From Bacillota bacterium (GTDB lineage: Bacteria; Bacillota; Clostridia; Christensenellales; Aristaeellaceae): a stretch of DNA of 30,119 bases. The notes below the pieces were generated by a model. The model did no database searches and was not told the origin of the DNA. It saw only the letters and a list, made by a program, of their open reading frames with translations. Location of the stretch: the NCBI GenBank assembly GCA_023398575.1, contig JAEWSC010000081.1, positions 1 through 30,119 on the forward strand. The letters are read 5' to 3'. This document shows positions 23,308 to 30,119 of the stretch, one piece after another (position 1 is the first letter of the stretch; each line of letters begins with the position of its first letter). Position numbers and translations under genes: made by a program.

Positions 23308-25085
23308 ATACGCATCGGGATTTCCGGCATGTTCTCCCACTTGATAAGCCCATCTTCCGCTGCCCCCAGCACCGCGCAAATGAGCACTGTCTCCCCGGGC
23401 AAAATTTCAGCCCGTAGGGTTGGAAGTACTGTTCGCACAAAGAGCAGGTTGGTGTTGGGTTCTGGCGTAACCATCTGGGCATGCGTATATCCACGAATGG
23501 ACGTAATGCCGCTGACCAGGTTCTTGCATACAGCCAGTGCTTTTGTTTTCTCTGTATGCGTTTTTGCAAAGCCCTTTTCACCGTCACGGCTGACAGCATA
23601 TCCTCCCTCTGCAGCGAACAGCCGCCTTGACGTTGTGACCTTGTGCACGCGGATGTGCCAGTCTCCCTGGGGAATAATGGTGGTCTCCACTGTGACATCC
23701 GCAAAGGGATGCCATGTAGCTTCCACCCTATCCTCATGGATAGCATATTCCTTGCAGCCGCAGCGCACATGCCAGTAGACTTCATCTTCGCTGAGGGCCA
23801 GCATGCTGTCATATGCGCCACGGTTCAGCATGACGGAGCTCTTGGGTACGCTGAATGCAAAGGCAGTGGAATAGGCGAATTTTTCATACTTGGCTTCCAC
23901 AAGGGCATGCTCAAAGGCCCGGTTACCTGCAGGAAAGGCCTGCACATGACTGTTCAATTCATCCCGTATGATGATCATGCGGGCATGTTCTTCCCGTAAA
24001 AAAGCAGGCGGTGTATGTGCTTTTTCTTCCACTTTCCAGAATGGGTGATTTTCAGGCAGCGCTAACGGCGCAAAGGCCTTCATGGCCCAGTAAGGCGAGC
24101 CTGGCGCGTTATAGCCTTCCGCCATCATCAGGTTGGGATATGCATACCCGATGGTCAGAATGCCGTCATCGCTAAAGATGGGGCGTGCAAACCACTTGCG
24201 CATGTTTTTGAGCAGCAGTCCTTTTATTGTGCCCCAATCAGCCGACGCGTTTTCCTCATCTCCCAGCGGCAGCGCACCGAAAAACGCGCTTTGGGCAAAC
24301 CGGTACGCAAGGCTTCTGCCATAGGGCAGAGCCTCCCCATCGCTTGCGAACCAGGCTTCCATTCTCTTTTCCATCAGCCAGGCACGTTCTCGGTAGGCTT
24401 CGCAGCGCTTTGGGTCCAGTTCGCCCATGGCCTTGGCGTACAACAGGCCATAGTAATGAAAGGCCCAGGGCGTATAGTAATCCCGCTGATTATCATAATC
24501 AAAGTACCAGCCGTCGCCCTCGTAATGCTCCTCCATCATATCCAGATCGCTTTTGAGCAGAGCCGCATCATATGGCAAGCCAGTTTTTAAGAATCCTACG
24601 TTCACCAGCACCCGGAAAAACCGCCAGTTGTTCTTGGGCATGTCGTATAAATTGATCTGGTTCAGCCAGCGGTGTATATTTTCTTGCGTCTTTTTATCAT
24701 GCACAAAGTAGAACTCCTGCGGTACAAAACACAACGCCATGCCCATGACGGCCATCTCCACCATACGCTGGTCAAAAGGTCCGATATCGCCCCAGTATTC
24801 CGAGTGCCTGGGGTCGGTTCCGTTTTTAAGGCCTTCCATCCACTTATCCCAAAGCGGCCTCGCCTTTTGTGACCCACCCATCATCAGCGGCACAAGTGCC
24901 CACAAAGGCCTGGACCAGGCTTCCATTTCCGCGATATCGTATGGATAAACAGCCCCCGTATCCCCCAAATGAAGTCTTGCACAACCGGGCGAGAGCTTTT
25001 TCGCAAGGGGCTCGAGTATTTGCAAGGCAGCGTTTTCAAAATCTGACCGGGTTTTCAACGGATTGAATTGCACTGGATTGCCCAT
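23304..25085 (-). CDS. DUF2264-domain protein, probable polysaccharide-degradation enzyme
   Basis: A 593-residue protein of the DUF2264 family, usually found beside polysaccharide lyases and unsaturated-glycan hydrolases. Residues 1-370 show the family pattern, rich in aromatic residues, resembling an (alpha/alpha)6 toroid: MEAWSRPLWALVPLMMGG, PKNNWRFFRVLVNVG, DGWYFDYDNQRDYYTPWAFHYYGLLYAK. The C-terminal part is probably beta-rich. There is no signal peptide, so it should act in the cytoplasm on imported oligosaccharides. Its ATG overlaps the stop of the heparinase-like gene by one base (TAATG), indicating translational coupling. The exact reaction is not known to me. Confidence 0.85.
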   Translation of the reverse strand: MGNPVQFNPLKTRSDFENAALQILEPLAKKLSPGCARLHLGDTGAVYPYDIAEMEAWSRPLWALVPLMMGGSQKARPLWDKWMEGLKNGTDPRHSEYWGDIGPFDQRMVEMAVMGMALCFVPQEFYFVHDKKTQENIHRWLNQINLYDMPKNNWRFFRVLVNVGFLKTGLPYDAALLKSDLDMMEEHYEGDGWYFDYDNQRDYYTPWAFHYYGLLYAKAMGELDPKRCEAYRERAWLMEKRMEAWFASDGEALPYGRSLAYRFAQSAFFGALPLGDEENASADWGTIKGLLLKNMRKWFARPIFSDDGILTIGYAYPNLMMAEGYNAPGSPYWAMKAFAPLALPENHPFWKVEEKAHTPPAFLREEHARMIIIRDELNSHVQAFPAGNRAFEHALVEAKYEKFAYSTAFAFSVPKSSVMLNRGAYDSMLALSEDEVYWHVRCGCKEYAIHEDRVEATWHPFADVTVETTIIPQGDWHIRVHKVTTSRRLFAAEGGYAVSRDGEKGFAKTHTEKTKALAVCKNLVSGITSIRGYTHAQMVTPEPNTNLLFVRTVLPTLRAEILPGETVLICAVLGAAEDGLIKWENMPEIPMRI

Positions 25086-26908
25086 TAAGACACCCTCCTG
25101 GAAAAAATAAAGGTTTGTTTGTGCTCAAGCTTCGCCACTGCCGTCAGCGTCAGCCGCCATAGACTGCCGGGAAAGCTCTTTGCCATGCGCGCATCCGTTA
25201 TTGGAATTTCTTCAAACGTTGGCTTCAAGACTGCGTCAAAGCAGAAGATCATTCTATCCGTTTCTACCGTCCCTGTTTTTACGTCTGGGCGGTTTCTAAA
25301 CAGAAAGACCCAGGTAACTGGGGCCGCTTGATCAAGCCTTATGTCATCTTTCAGTACAAAAGCATCATTCCGGAAGAAGGCCTTGCGCGATAGGTTTACA
25401 ATTCCCGACTCTTTGGGATATGCCGCCGCGATGTCCATGCATATCCCTTTGGGTGCTATGTCCACATCCCGTGCGCCATGCTCCCGGCCTGGCTGCTGCT
25501 CATAGTCCCCTACCATGGGCACGTTGTGATACATGCTTCGTGTGTTCCATAGCGTGTACCGCTCGTCACTGAACGTTTTGGCCGTATAGGTCATGTTGCC
25601 CGCGTCCACGATCTCCGGTTCACCATCAGCGTACAGCAAAAAGCTGCCCACATCATTATGGTTATGGCTTTCACCATTGTGTCCCGCCTTGACCGCGGCA
25701 TACAGGCCGCCGCGCCGCTGCGCCCACACCTGCAGATCCGGCAGGATGATCGTATTATCTTCCTGCGGTGAAGATACTGGCGCCGGTACATGGAAAAAGA
25801 GTTTGCACAGCACACGATAGGCTTCCGGGGTGTCCTTGGGCAATATGGATGCATCAAAACTTGCTATCTGCCTGCCCAATGCCGCCAGTTCTGATAGCCC
25901 TGTGCGCTGTCCAAAGCGGTATATCCGTTCTCCATCCAGCATGGGCCAGGCGTCGCAGTCGGCAAAGTTCCACAAGTACGGCCCCGCGATATGAGCCTTT
26001 ACAGGAAAAGCGCCAATATTTTGAATGTGAGGCTGATCATAAAAAGAGACTTTGCCACCGGTCAAAAAATAAATGTGCTCCAGACAATCCAGCAGCGAGC
26101 CGCCTGCCATATTCCAATAGCCCGCTCCTTCGTCACAGCCGCCATCCGCCGGCATCACGGCAAGGTATCTGTCCAGCATGCGCATGGCCCGCTTTATTCC
26201 TTCTGATAGACGCAGGTCATCCGTCTCCATCAAAATCAGACTGGAAATCACATTGGACAGTATCCATGGTGTCCAGTTGTTCATATCCCTTCGTATCATG
26301 CCCATCCACCAGAAATCATCATGATACATGAACGGCTTTATGATCCTCCGCTCCGCCTCCAGATGTACTCGGCGGATGATCAGCGGCGATACGGAATCCA
26401 GCTTACCTTTGAGCAGATGGCAGCTCCACAATAAAAGAGCGGATGTTTGGGCAGCAAATAAATCAATATACGGATTCTCCACATCCGGCAACGGCCGCTC
26501 GGCTGCCGGCCTCATGCCGAAATGAGAAGAGCCGTTATGAGCGCTGATGCCCCAAAAGCTTTCCTCACAAATACACCACAACCCATCCACCACCTGATCC
26601 ATATACACCCCACTATCGTCGAGGCATTCTGCCAGCACAGCGGTAAGCAGCATCCGCCGGCGGGCAAAATACGGTGCCTCAAAGGCAGTGCGGCTGCCAG
26701 AACGAACATACGCCAGGAACTGGGTGGCAGTAAGCATAGGATAGGGGGTATCCTGCTGGGCCTTGGCCGCAGCCAGTATCTCCTCCCGCATGATAGTTGG
26801 CACCTTTGCCCAAGCTGCTCTATCAGCGGCCGAAGGAATGGTCAGACGTCTCTCCCTTGGAACAAGCAAGGTACGAAAATCTACAGTTTCCAGGTATTCC
26901 GTAAACAT
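25085..26908 (-). CDS. heparinase II/III family protein
   Basis: A 607-residue protein of the heparinase II/III-like polysaccharide lyase group. The N-terminal half is alpha-helical (toroid-like), with a RRDMNNWTPW segment near 206-215. The C-terminal half begins with GLYAAVKAGHNGESHNHND at about 401-419, whose H410, H415, H417 and D419 mark the heparinase II/III domain, followed by GSFLLYADGEPEIVDAG. No export signal is visible, suggesting cytoplasmic action on uronic-acid-containing oligosaccharides. AAGGA is about six bases before the ATG. It lies in tight coupling with the DUF2264 gene and downstream of the broken GH105 gene. The natural glycan (glycosaminoglycan, alginate, pectin-like) is not determined. 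Confidence 0.87.
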   Translation of the reverse strand: MFTEYLETVDFRTLLVPRERRLTIPSAADRAAWAKVPTIMREEILAAAKAQQDTPYPMLTATQFLAYVRSGSRTAFEAPYFARRRMLLTAVLAECLDDSGVYMDQVVDGLWCICEESFWGISAHNGSSHFGMRPAAERPLPDVENPYIDLFAAQTSALLLWSCHLLKGKLDSVSPLIIRRVHLEAERRIIKPFMYHDDFWWMGMIRRDMNNWTPWILSNVISSLILMETDDLRLSEGIKRAMRMLDRYLAVMPADGGCDEGAGYWNMAGGSLLDCLEHIYFLTGGKVSFYDQPHIQNIGAFPVKAHIAGPYLWNFADCDAWPMLDGERIYRFGQRTGLSELAALGRQIASFDASILPKDTPEAYRVLCKLFFHVPAPVSSPQEDNTIILPDLQVWAQRRGGLYAAVKAGHNGESHNHNDVGSFLLYADGEPEIVDAGNMTYTAKTFSDERYTLWNTRSMYHNVPMVGDYEQQPGREHGARDVDIAPKGICMDIAAAYPKESGIVNLSRKAFFRNDAFVLKDDIRLDQAAPVTWVFLFRNRPDVKTGTVETDRMIFCFDAVLKPTFEEIPITDARMAKSFPGSLWRLTLTAVAKLEHKQTFIFSRRVS

Positions 26909-27041
26909 AAAGGTCCTTTCATGCTGACAAAGCAGCCTGCGTTACGCAACGAACATATAGTCATGATTCTTTCTTGGATAAGCTGTTTCATCTCGCCCAT
27001 ATCATTCGATGAAAAATCCAGGATCGGTATGGGATTGCCAT

Positions 27042-27767
27042 TTACAACCCGTACCCTTCCACCTCTGCCGCCGCCTAAATGAACGCCCCTGTTCCCTTCA
27101 AGTCGTTGGCAATAATGGGCTCGCTCATATAATAGGCAAAGGAGCCATCCCGCTTTTGCGCTCCACCCAGCCCGGCCACCTGGCAGCACTTGGTAACGAT
27201 GGCCTGACCATTTAGCACCTGAATAAACTGCACAACTGCGCCTTGGTAGACGTTTTTAAGCTTCTTCCTGTCAAACTCAGGCAGAAGACCCAAACGGGAT
27301 GCTTTGGTCAAGGCATAAATAAACTGGCTCGAGCAGGAGGATTCGGGGTAATTGCCTGGCCGGCCTGGCGTATCCAGCACCTGAAACCAAACCTTTGTGT
27401 TCGGATCACGAGCTTTCCAAGCGGCGTCTGACATTTCATTAAGCAGCGCCCTTAGCTTCTGGTATTGTGAATGCTCCCCTGGAAACAGCTCCAGTGTATC
27501 CACAAGCGCGCACATATACCACCCCACCGCACGACCCTATACATGTTTTGACCGGCTAGTCAAAGGGTCTGCCCACGGCTGTACACAAGCAGCATCACCT
27601 GCATGGAGCGCGGCAATTGCTGCAGAAAACGCCTCTGTCCAAATACCAGAATCCGCATAATGGGCATATGCTTGAATATTCATTGAGTGCTGCCTCTCTC
27701 TGGTGCAGACATGCAGATAAACCATGCGGCATGTCCTTTTACTGCATTCGATTTTCGCCGCACACAT
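27042..27767 (-). pseudogene. broken GH105 unsaturated rhamnogalacturonyl/glucuronyl hydrolase
   Basis: The remnant of a GH105 (YteR/YesR-like) enzyme, which removes unsaturated uronic acid from lyase products. The part from 27527 down to 27078 reads as the C-terminal half: GRAVGWYMCALVDTLE, NYPESSCSSQFIYAL, CQVAGLGG, RDGSFAYYMSEPI. In the same frame a TAG at 27537-27539 sits where relatives have Trp before the GRA motif. A second TAG at 27075-27077 is followed in frame by AAAEVEGYGL and a TAA at 27042-27044, a normal family ending. Upstream, PWADPLTSRS (before the first TAG) also fits, but the N-terminal ~200 residues are missing. An AAAGGAG site and ATG at 27767 remain. The gene starts the block running into the heparinase and DUF2264 genes. 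Confidence 0.8.
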
Positions 27768-27795
27768 CGAAAACTCCTTTCATACTCTTTTGCAT

Positions 27796-27809
27796 TGAAA
27801 CCGCTTACC
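27796..27809 (-). promoter_or_regulatory. CcpA cre-like site
   Basis: On the minus strand GGTAAGCGGTTTCA matches the catabolite-responsive element consensus TGNAANCGNWNNCA at all but the first base. It lies about 30 bases upstream of the GH105 remnant start and some 80 bases upstream of the DeoR-gene promoter, so it could repress either or both when preferred sugars are present. Confidence 0.55.
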
Positions 27810-27860
27810 ATACGTATATGAAATTCTTCCATTGCAAAAAGACGAATATATTATCAAAAG

Positions 27861-27880
27861 TTACTCACTACTTACTCACT
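27861..27880 (+). repeat. tandem direct repeat upstream of the deoR-type gene, candidate operator
   Basis: TTACTCACT occurs at 27861-27869 and again at 27872-27880, exactly 11 bases apart (one helical turn), just upstream of the -35 element. Direct repeats with such spacing are common binding sites of DeoR-family regulators, so autoregulation by the gene downstream is plausible. Confidence 0.45.
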
Positions 27881-27886
27881 TATATA

Positions 27887-27915
27887 TTTACAACCGCCGC
27901 AACTTGCTCTATAAT
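27887..27915 (+). promoter_or_regulatory. promoter of the inositol operon start
   Basis: TTTACA (27887-27892), 17 bases, TATAAT (27910-27915). Transcription would start near 27922, after the ATG at 27916, which therefore cannot be the regulator's start codon. Confidence 0.75.
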
Positions 27916-27948
27916 ATGCGTAGAAGAAGGAAAAGGTGGTTTATTCTA

Positions 27949-28704
27949 TTGAGAAATGTCCGCCTTGAAGTCATGGAGCAATATATCATCCAAAAGGATA
28001 CCGTTAGTATGGAGGATTTGCAAAAGCACTTTGCCACCTCCATGAACACCATCCGACGGGATGTGGCACTGCTTATCAAAAAGGGTAGCATCGAAAAGGT
28101 TTACGGTGGCGTGTGTGCCCGCAAAAGCGAGCAACTGACACCCTTTGACGTACGCACCATTAAGCACCCCGAAGCCAAAATGCGCATTGGACGCAAGGCC
28201 GCCGAACTGGTCGCGGATGGCGACACGATTTTCATCGATTCTGGTACCACGACGCTGCATATGATACCCAACCTTGCGGATAAGCAAAATATCACCATCA
28301 TTACCCACAACCTGCATGCCATCATGGCGGCTATTCCTTATCCAAATCTGACTGTCATCATACTGCCCGGGCAACTTTTGCGTAAAACAAGCTCCTTTAC
28401 TGGGCTTGAGACAGTCCGTTTTTTAAAGGCCTATAATATCAAAACGGCGTTCATGGCCGCTACCGGCCTTTCGCTTAGCAACGGGGTTACCAATGCCTCC
28501 TCCATGGAGTATGAACTGAAATTAACCGCCATGGAACGCAGCAGCAAGTCATACTTATTGCTGGACAGTCACAAATTTGGTGAGACAGCCATGCTGACCT
28601 ATGCCCAGATCCATCAATTTGATGGCATCATTACCGAAGCTATGCCGGATGATGGCTATAAAAACGTAATTGCAAACGCTGGCAGCAAACTCATTCAAGC
28701 TTGA
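27949..28704 (+). CDS. DeoR-family transcriptional regulator, IolR-like
   Basis: A 251-residue sugar-phosphate-responsive repressor. The N-terminal winged helix-turn-helix is at about residues 5-55 (VSMEDLQKHFATSMNTIRRDV, then GSIEKVYGGV). The C-terminal DeoR sensor domain shows GDTIFIDSGTTTLHM and LTVIILPGQLLRKTSSFTG. The start is taken as TTG at 27949, with an AAGGTGG site ten bases upstream; ATG 27916 lies in front of the transcription start and ATG 27973 has no ribosome binding site. It is the first gene of a run with an IolJ-like aldolase and IolC, so it probably controls myo-inositol use, possibly responding to 2-deoxy-5-keto-gluconate 6-phosphate as IolR does. Confidence 0.88.
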   Translation: MRNVRLEVMEQYIIQKDTVSMEDLQKHFATSMNTIRRDVALLIKKGSIEKVYGGVCARKSEQLTPFDVRTIKHPEAKMRIGRKAAELVADGDTIFIDSGTTTLHMIPNLADKQNITIITHNLHAIMAAIPYPNLTVIILPGQLLRKTSSFTGLETVRFLKAYNIKTAFMAATGLSLSNGVTNASSMEYELKLTAMERSSKSYLLLDSHKFGETAMLTYAQIHQFDGIITEAMPDDGYKNVIANAGSKLIQA

Positions 28705-28720
28705 ATACGGAGGTTTTAAC

Positions 28721-29542
28721 GTGCCGCTTACAAATATGCATCCGCTGCTGCAAAGGGCAGCCAAGGCAAACCGCGCCGTAGGCGCTTTCAGTGTCGCAAA
28801 CATGGAAATGATTCTGGGCGTTATCAACGCTGCGGAAAAAGCAAACACCCCGGTCATTTTGCAAATTGCCGAGGCACGGCTTGCCACATCCCCCCTTTCT
28901 ATCATCGGGCCAGCCATGCTGGCTGCAGCCAGAAATGCCAAGGTGGATGTAGCCGTTCACCTGGACCATGGCATAACCGACGACTGCATCTATGAGGCCA
29001 TTGGTTTGGGCTTTAGCTCCGTTATGTTCGATGGGTCTCATCTTTCCCTGGATGAGAATATCGCCAAAACCAAAGAGATCACGGCATATGCCCATGCAAA
29101 GGGCGTGGATGTGGAGGCAGAAATCGGCCGGGTAGGCCGTACAGAAAGTGGCGAGGATGCTCCCATCGCCTATGCAGACCCCAAGGACGCCATCTACTTT
29201 ATCGAACGAACACAGGTAGATGCCCTGGCGGTTGGTATCGGCAATGCCCATGGCGTTTATACCGCAGCGCCGAATCTTCGGTTTGACATCCTTGCCGAAA
29301 TAGCAAGCAAGGACAAAACTCCCCTGGTGCTTCACGGCGGCACCGGCATCACGCCGGATGATTTTCGCCGGGCCATTGCTTGCGGCGTGCGGAAAATCAA
29401 CATCGCCACCGCTTGCTTTCAGGCGTCGGCCATCGCCGCGCACCAAGCAAATGAGACCAATATCTTTGATGTAAGCCGGCGTATGGCCGAGGCGACCACC
29501 CAGGCCGTACTTGAACATTTGCAAATCTTTGGCCTTGCCTGA
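28721..29542 (+). CDS. iolJ: class II aldolase, probable 5-dehydro-2-deoxyphosphogluconate aldolase
   Basis: A 273-residue zinc-dependent class II aldolase. Ligands and catalytic residues are visible: D82 and H83 in VHLDHG, E134 in VEAEIGRVG, H177 in NAHGVY and H205 in LVLHGGTGI. The fructose-bisphosphate, tagatose-bisphosphate and IolJ subgroups are close. The neighbouring IolC kinase makes cleavage of 2-deoxy-5-keto-D-gluconate 6-phosphate to malonate semialdehyde and dihydroxyacetone phosphate the likeliest role. The start is GTG at 28721, seven bases after GGAGG. It lies 16 bases after the regulator gene and 12 before iolC. Confidence 0.85.
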   Translation: MPLTNMHPLLQRAAKANRAVGAFSVANMEMILGVINAAEKANTPVILQIAEARLATSPLSIIGPAMLAAARNAKVDVAVHLDHGITDDCIYEAIGLGFSSVMFDGSHLSLDENIAKTKEITAYAHAKGVDVEAEIGRVGRTESGEDAPIAYADPKDAIYFIERTQVDALAVGIGNAHGVYTAAPNLRFDILAEIASKDKTPLVLHGGTGITPDDFRRAIACGVRKINIATACFQASAIAAHQANETNIFDVSRRMAEATTQAVLEHLQIFGLA

Positions 29543-29554
29543 AAGGAGACATGT

Positions 29555-30119
29555 ATGAGCCTTTTTCAATGGGATGAAACCCGCCCTCTGGACATTATAC
29601 CCGTCGGACGGATCGCCATCGACTTTAACCCGGTAGACTATTTTCAAACACTGGCCGAATCTACCACTTTCAAAAAGTACCTTGGCGGCTCGCCAGCCAA
29701 CATTGCCGTGGGTATGGCACGACTTCACCGCAAGGTTGGCTTCCTGGGCAAAATCAGCGATGACCGCTTTGGCGATTTCGTACAGCAGTTTTTTGAAAAG
29801 GAAGGCATTGATGTAAGCCATGTCACCCGCTGCAAAAACGGCGAGTCGCTAGGGCTTACCTTCACCGAAATCCTCTCACGGGATGAATCCAGCATCTTAA
29901 TGTACCGGGAAGGTGTTGCTGATCTGCAGCTTCACCCAGATGATGTAGATGAGGCGTATGTAAGAAGCGCCAAACTGGTGCTTATATCCGGCACAGCTTT
30001 ATCCCAAAGTCCCTCCCGCGAAGCCGCCTTGAAGGTATTGCAGCTGGCTAAGAAAACAAACACACCGGTGGTTTTCGATGCCGATTACCGCGCCTACACC
30101 TGGAAAAACGATGACGAAA
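29555..30119 (+). CDS. iolC: 5-dehydro-2-deoxygluconokinase (3' end outside window)
   Basis: A PfkB/ribokinase-family kinase that phosphorylates 5-dehydro-2-deoxy-D-gluconate in inositol catabolism. The first 188 residues are visible and the frame is still open at the window end. IIPVGRIAIDFN opens the domain, GGSPANIAVG at 44-53 is the first PfkB signature, and LGLTFTEI, SSILMYREGVADL and SGTALSQSPSREA match IolC proteins closely. AAAGGAG stands six bases before the ATG at 29555; an ATG at 29551 is in another frame. The remaining iol genes (iolB, D, E, G) would be expected downstream. Confidence 0.95.
   Translation, partial: MSLFQWDETRPLDIIPVGRIAIDFNPVDYFQTLAESTTFKKYLGGSPANIAVGMARLHRKVGFLGKISDDRFGDFVQQFFEKEGIDVSHVTRCKNGESLGLTFTEILSRDESSILMYREGVADLQLHPDDVDEAYVRSAKLVLISGTALSQSPSREAALKVLQLAKKTNTPVVFDADYRAYTWKNDDE

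Noticed and set aside
27042..27767. Amber recoding (for example pyrrolysine) at the two TAG codons in the GH105 remnant
   Set aside because: The GH18 and PHP genes of this window end naturally with TAG, and the N-terminal half of GH105 is missing as well, so ordinary gene decay is simpler.
27916..27948. ATG at 27916 as start of the DeoR regulator
   Set aside because: It directly follows the TATAAT element and would lie before or at the transcription start. The resulting Arg-rich extension is not a family feature.
28691..29821. Minus-strand open frame of 376 codons opposite the aldolase and kinase genes
   Set aside because: It covers two well-recognised genes on the other strand and has no sensible start or family likeness.

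Overview
The window looks like a chromosomal segment of an anaerobic Clostridia-type Firmicute, perhaps an Oscillospirales or Christensenellales relative. The support is moderate GC, strong AGGAGG-type ribosome binding sites with some GTG and TTG starts, a single-chain pyruvate:ferredoxin oxidoreductase, two-TM-domain and sugar ABC transporters with a lipoprotein binding protein, an ECF sigma/membrane partner pair, and several near-consensus sigma-A promoters. The exact genus cannot be read from the sequence. No tRNA, rRNA, CRISPR array, transposase or phage gene is visible.

Layout. (1) 1-3510: the 3' part of a fused iron-type ABC permease, a 318-base spacer holding several nested hairpins, then an ECF sigma factor and its probable membrane anti-sigma partner, closed by an 18-bp bidirectional terminator. 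(2) 3523-6559, minus strand: a small redox pair (membrane FMN-binding protein plus flavodoxin) with a consensus promoter, and an unusual fusion of a degenerate NAD-epimerase-like domain with a membrane block and a long coiled coil. (3) 6790-10487: nifJ-type pyruvate:ferredoxin oxidoreductase with a perfect TTGACA-17-TATAAT promoter and a strong terminator. (4) 10537-14653, minus strand: unrelated small genes (an unrecognised protein, an HD-domain protein, a VOC/PhnB-like protein, a GNAT acetyltransferase) and a secreted FnIII-GH18 chitinase-like enzyme. (5) 14800-18826, minus strand: mglB-mglA-mglC galactose/glucose importer plus an extra 65-residue single-TM protein at the operon end. (6) 19035-23284, minus strand: a ketopantoate-reductase-like protein with a sulfite-oxidase-fold lipoprotein, a histidine/cysteine-rich three-repeat protein of no family I know, and a PHP phosphoesterase with an 8-oxoguanine DNA glycosylase. 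(7) 23304-27767, minus strand: a polysaccharide-degradation block (DUF2264, heparinase II/III) ending upstream in a broken GH105 unsaturated glucuronyl/galacturonyl hydrolase gene. (8) 27861-30119, plus strand: the start of a myo-inositol catabolic operon (DeoR regulator, class II aldolase of IolJ type, IolC kinase running off the window).

How the parts fit: the window mixes sugar and glycan acquisition (mgl, GH18, heparinase/DUF2264/GH105, iol) with central fermentative metabolism (PFOR, flavodoxin). A CcpA cre-like site lies between the glycan block and the iol operon, and a related dyad lies between the epimerase fusion and PFOR, so carbon-catabolite control of both is plausible but unproven. 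The least explained items are the His/Cys repeat protein at 20839-21327, the epimerase-membrane-coiled-coil fusion at 4571-6559, the multi-hairpin spacer at 1272-1442 and the small mgl-linked membrane protein.
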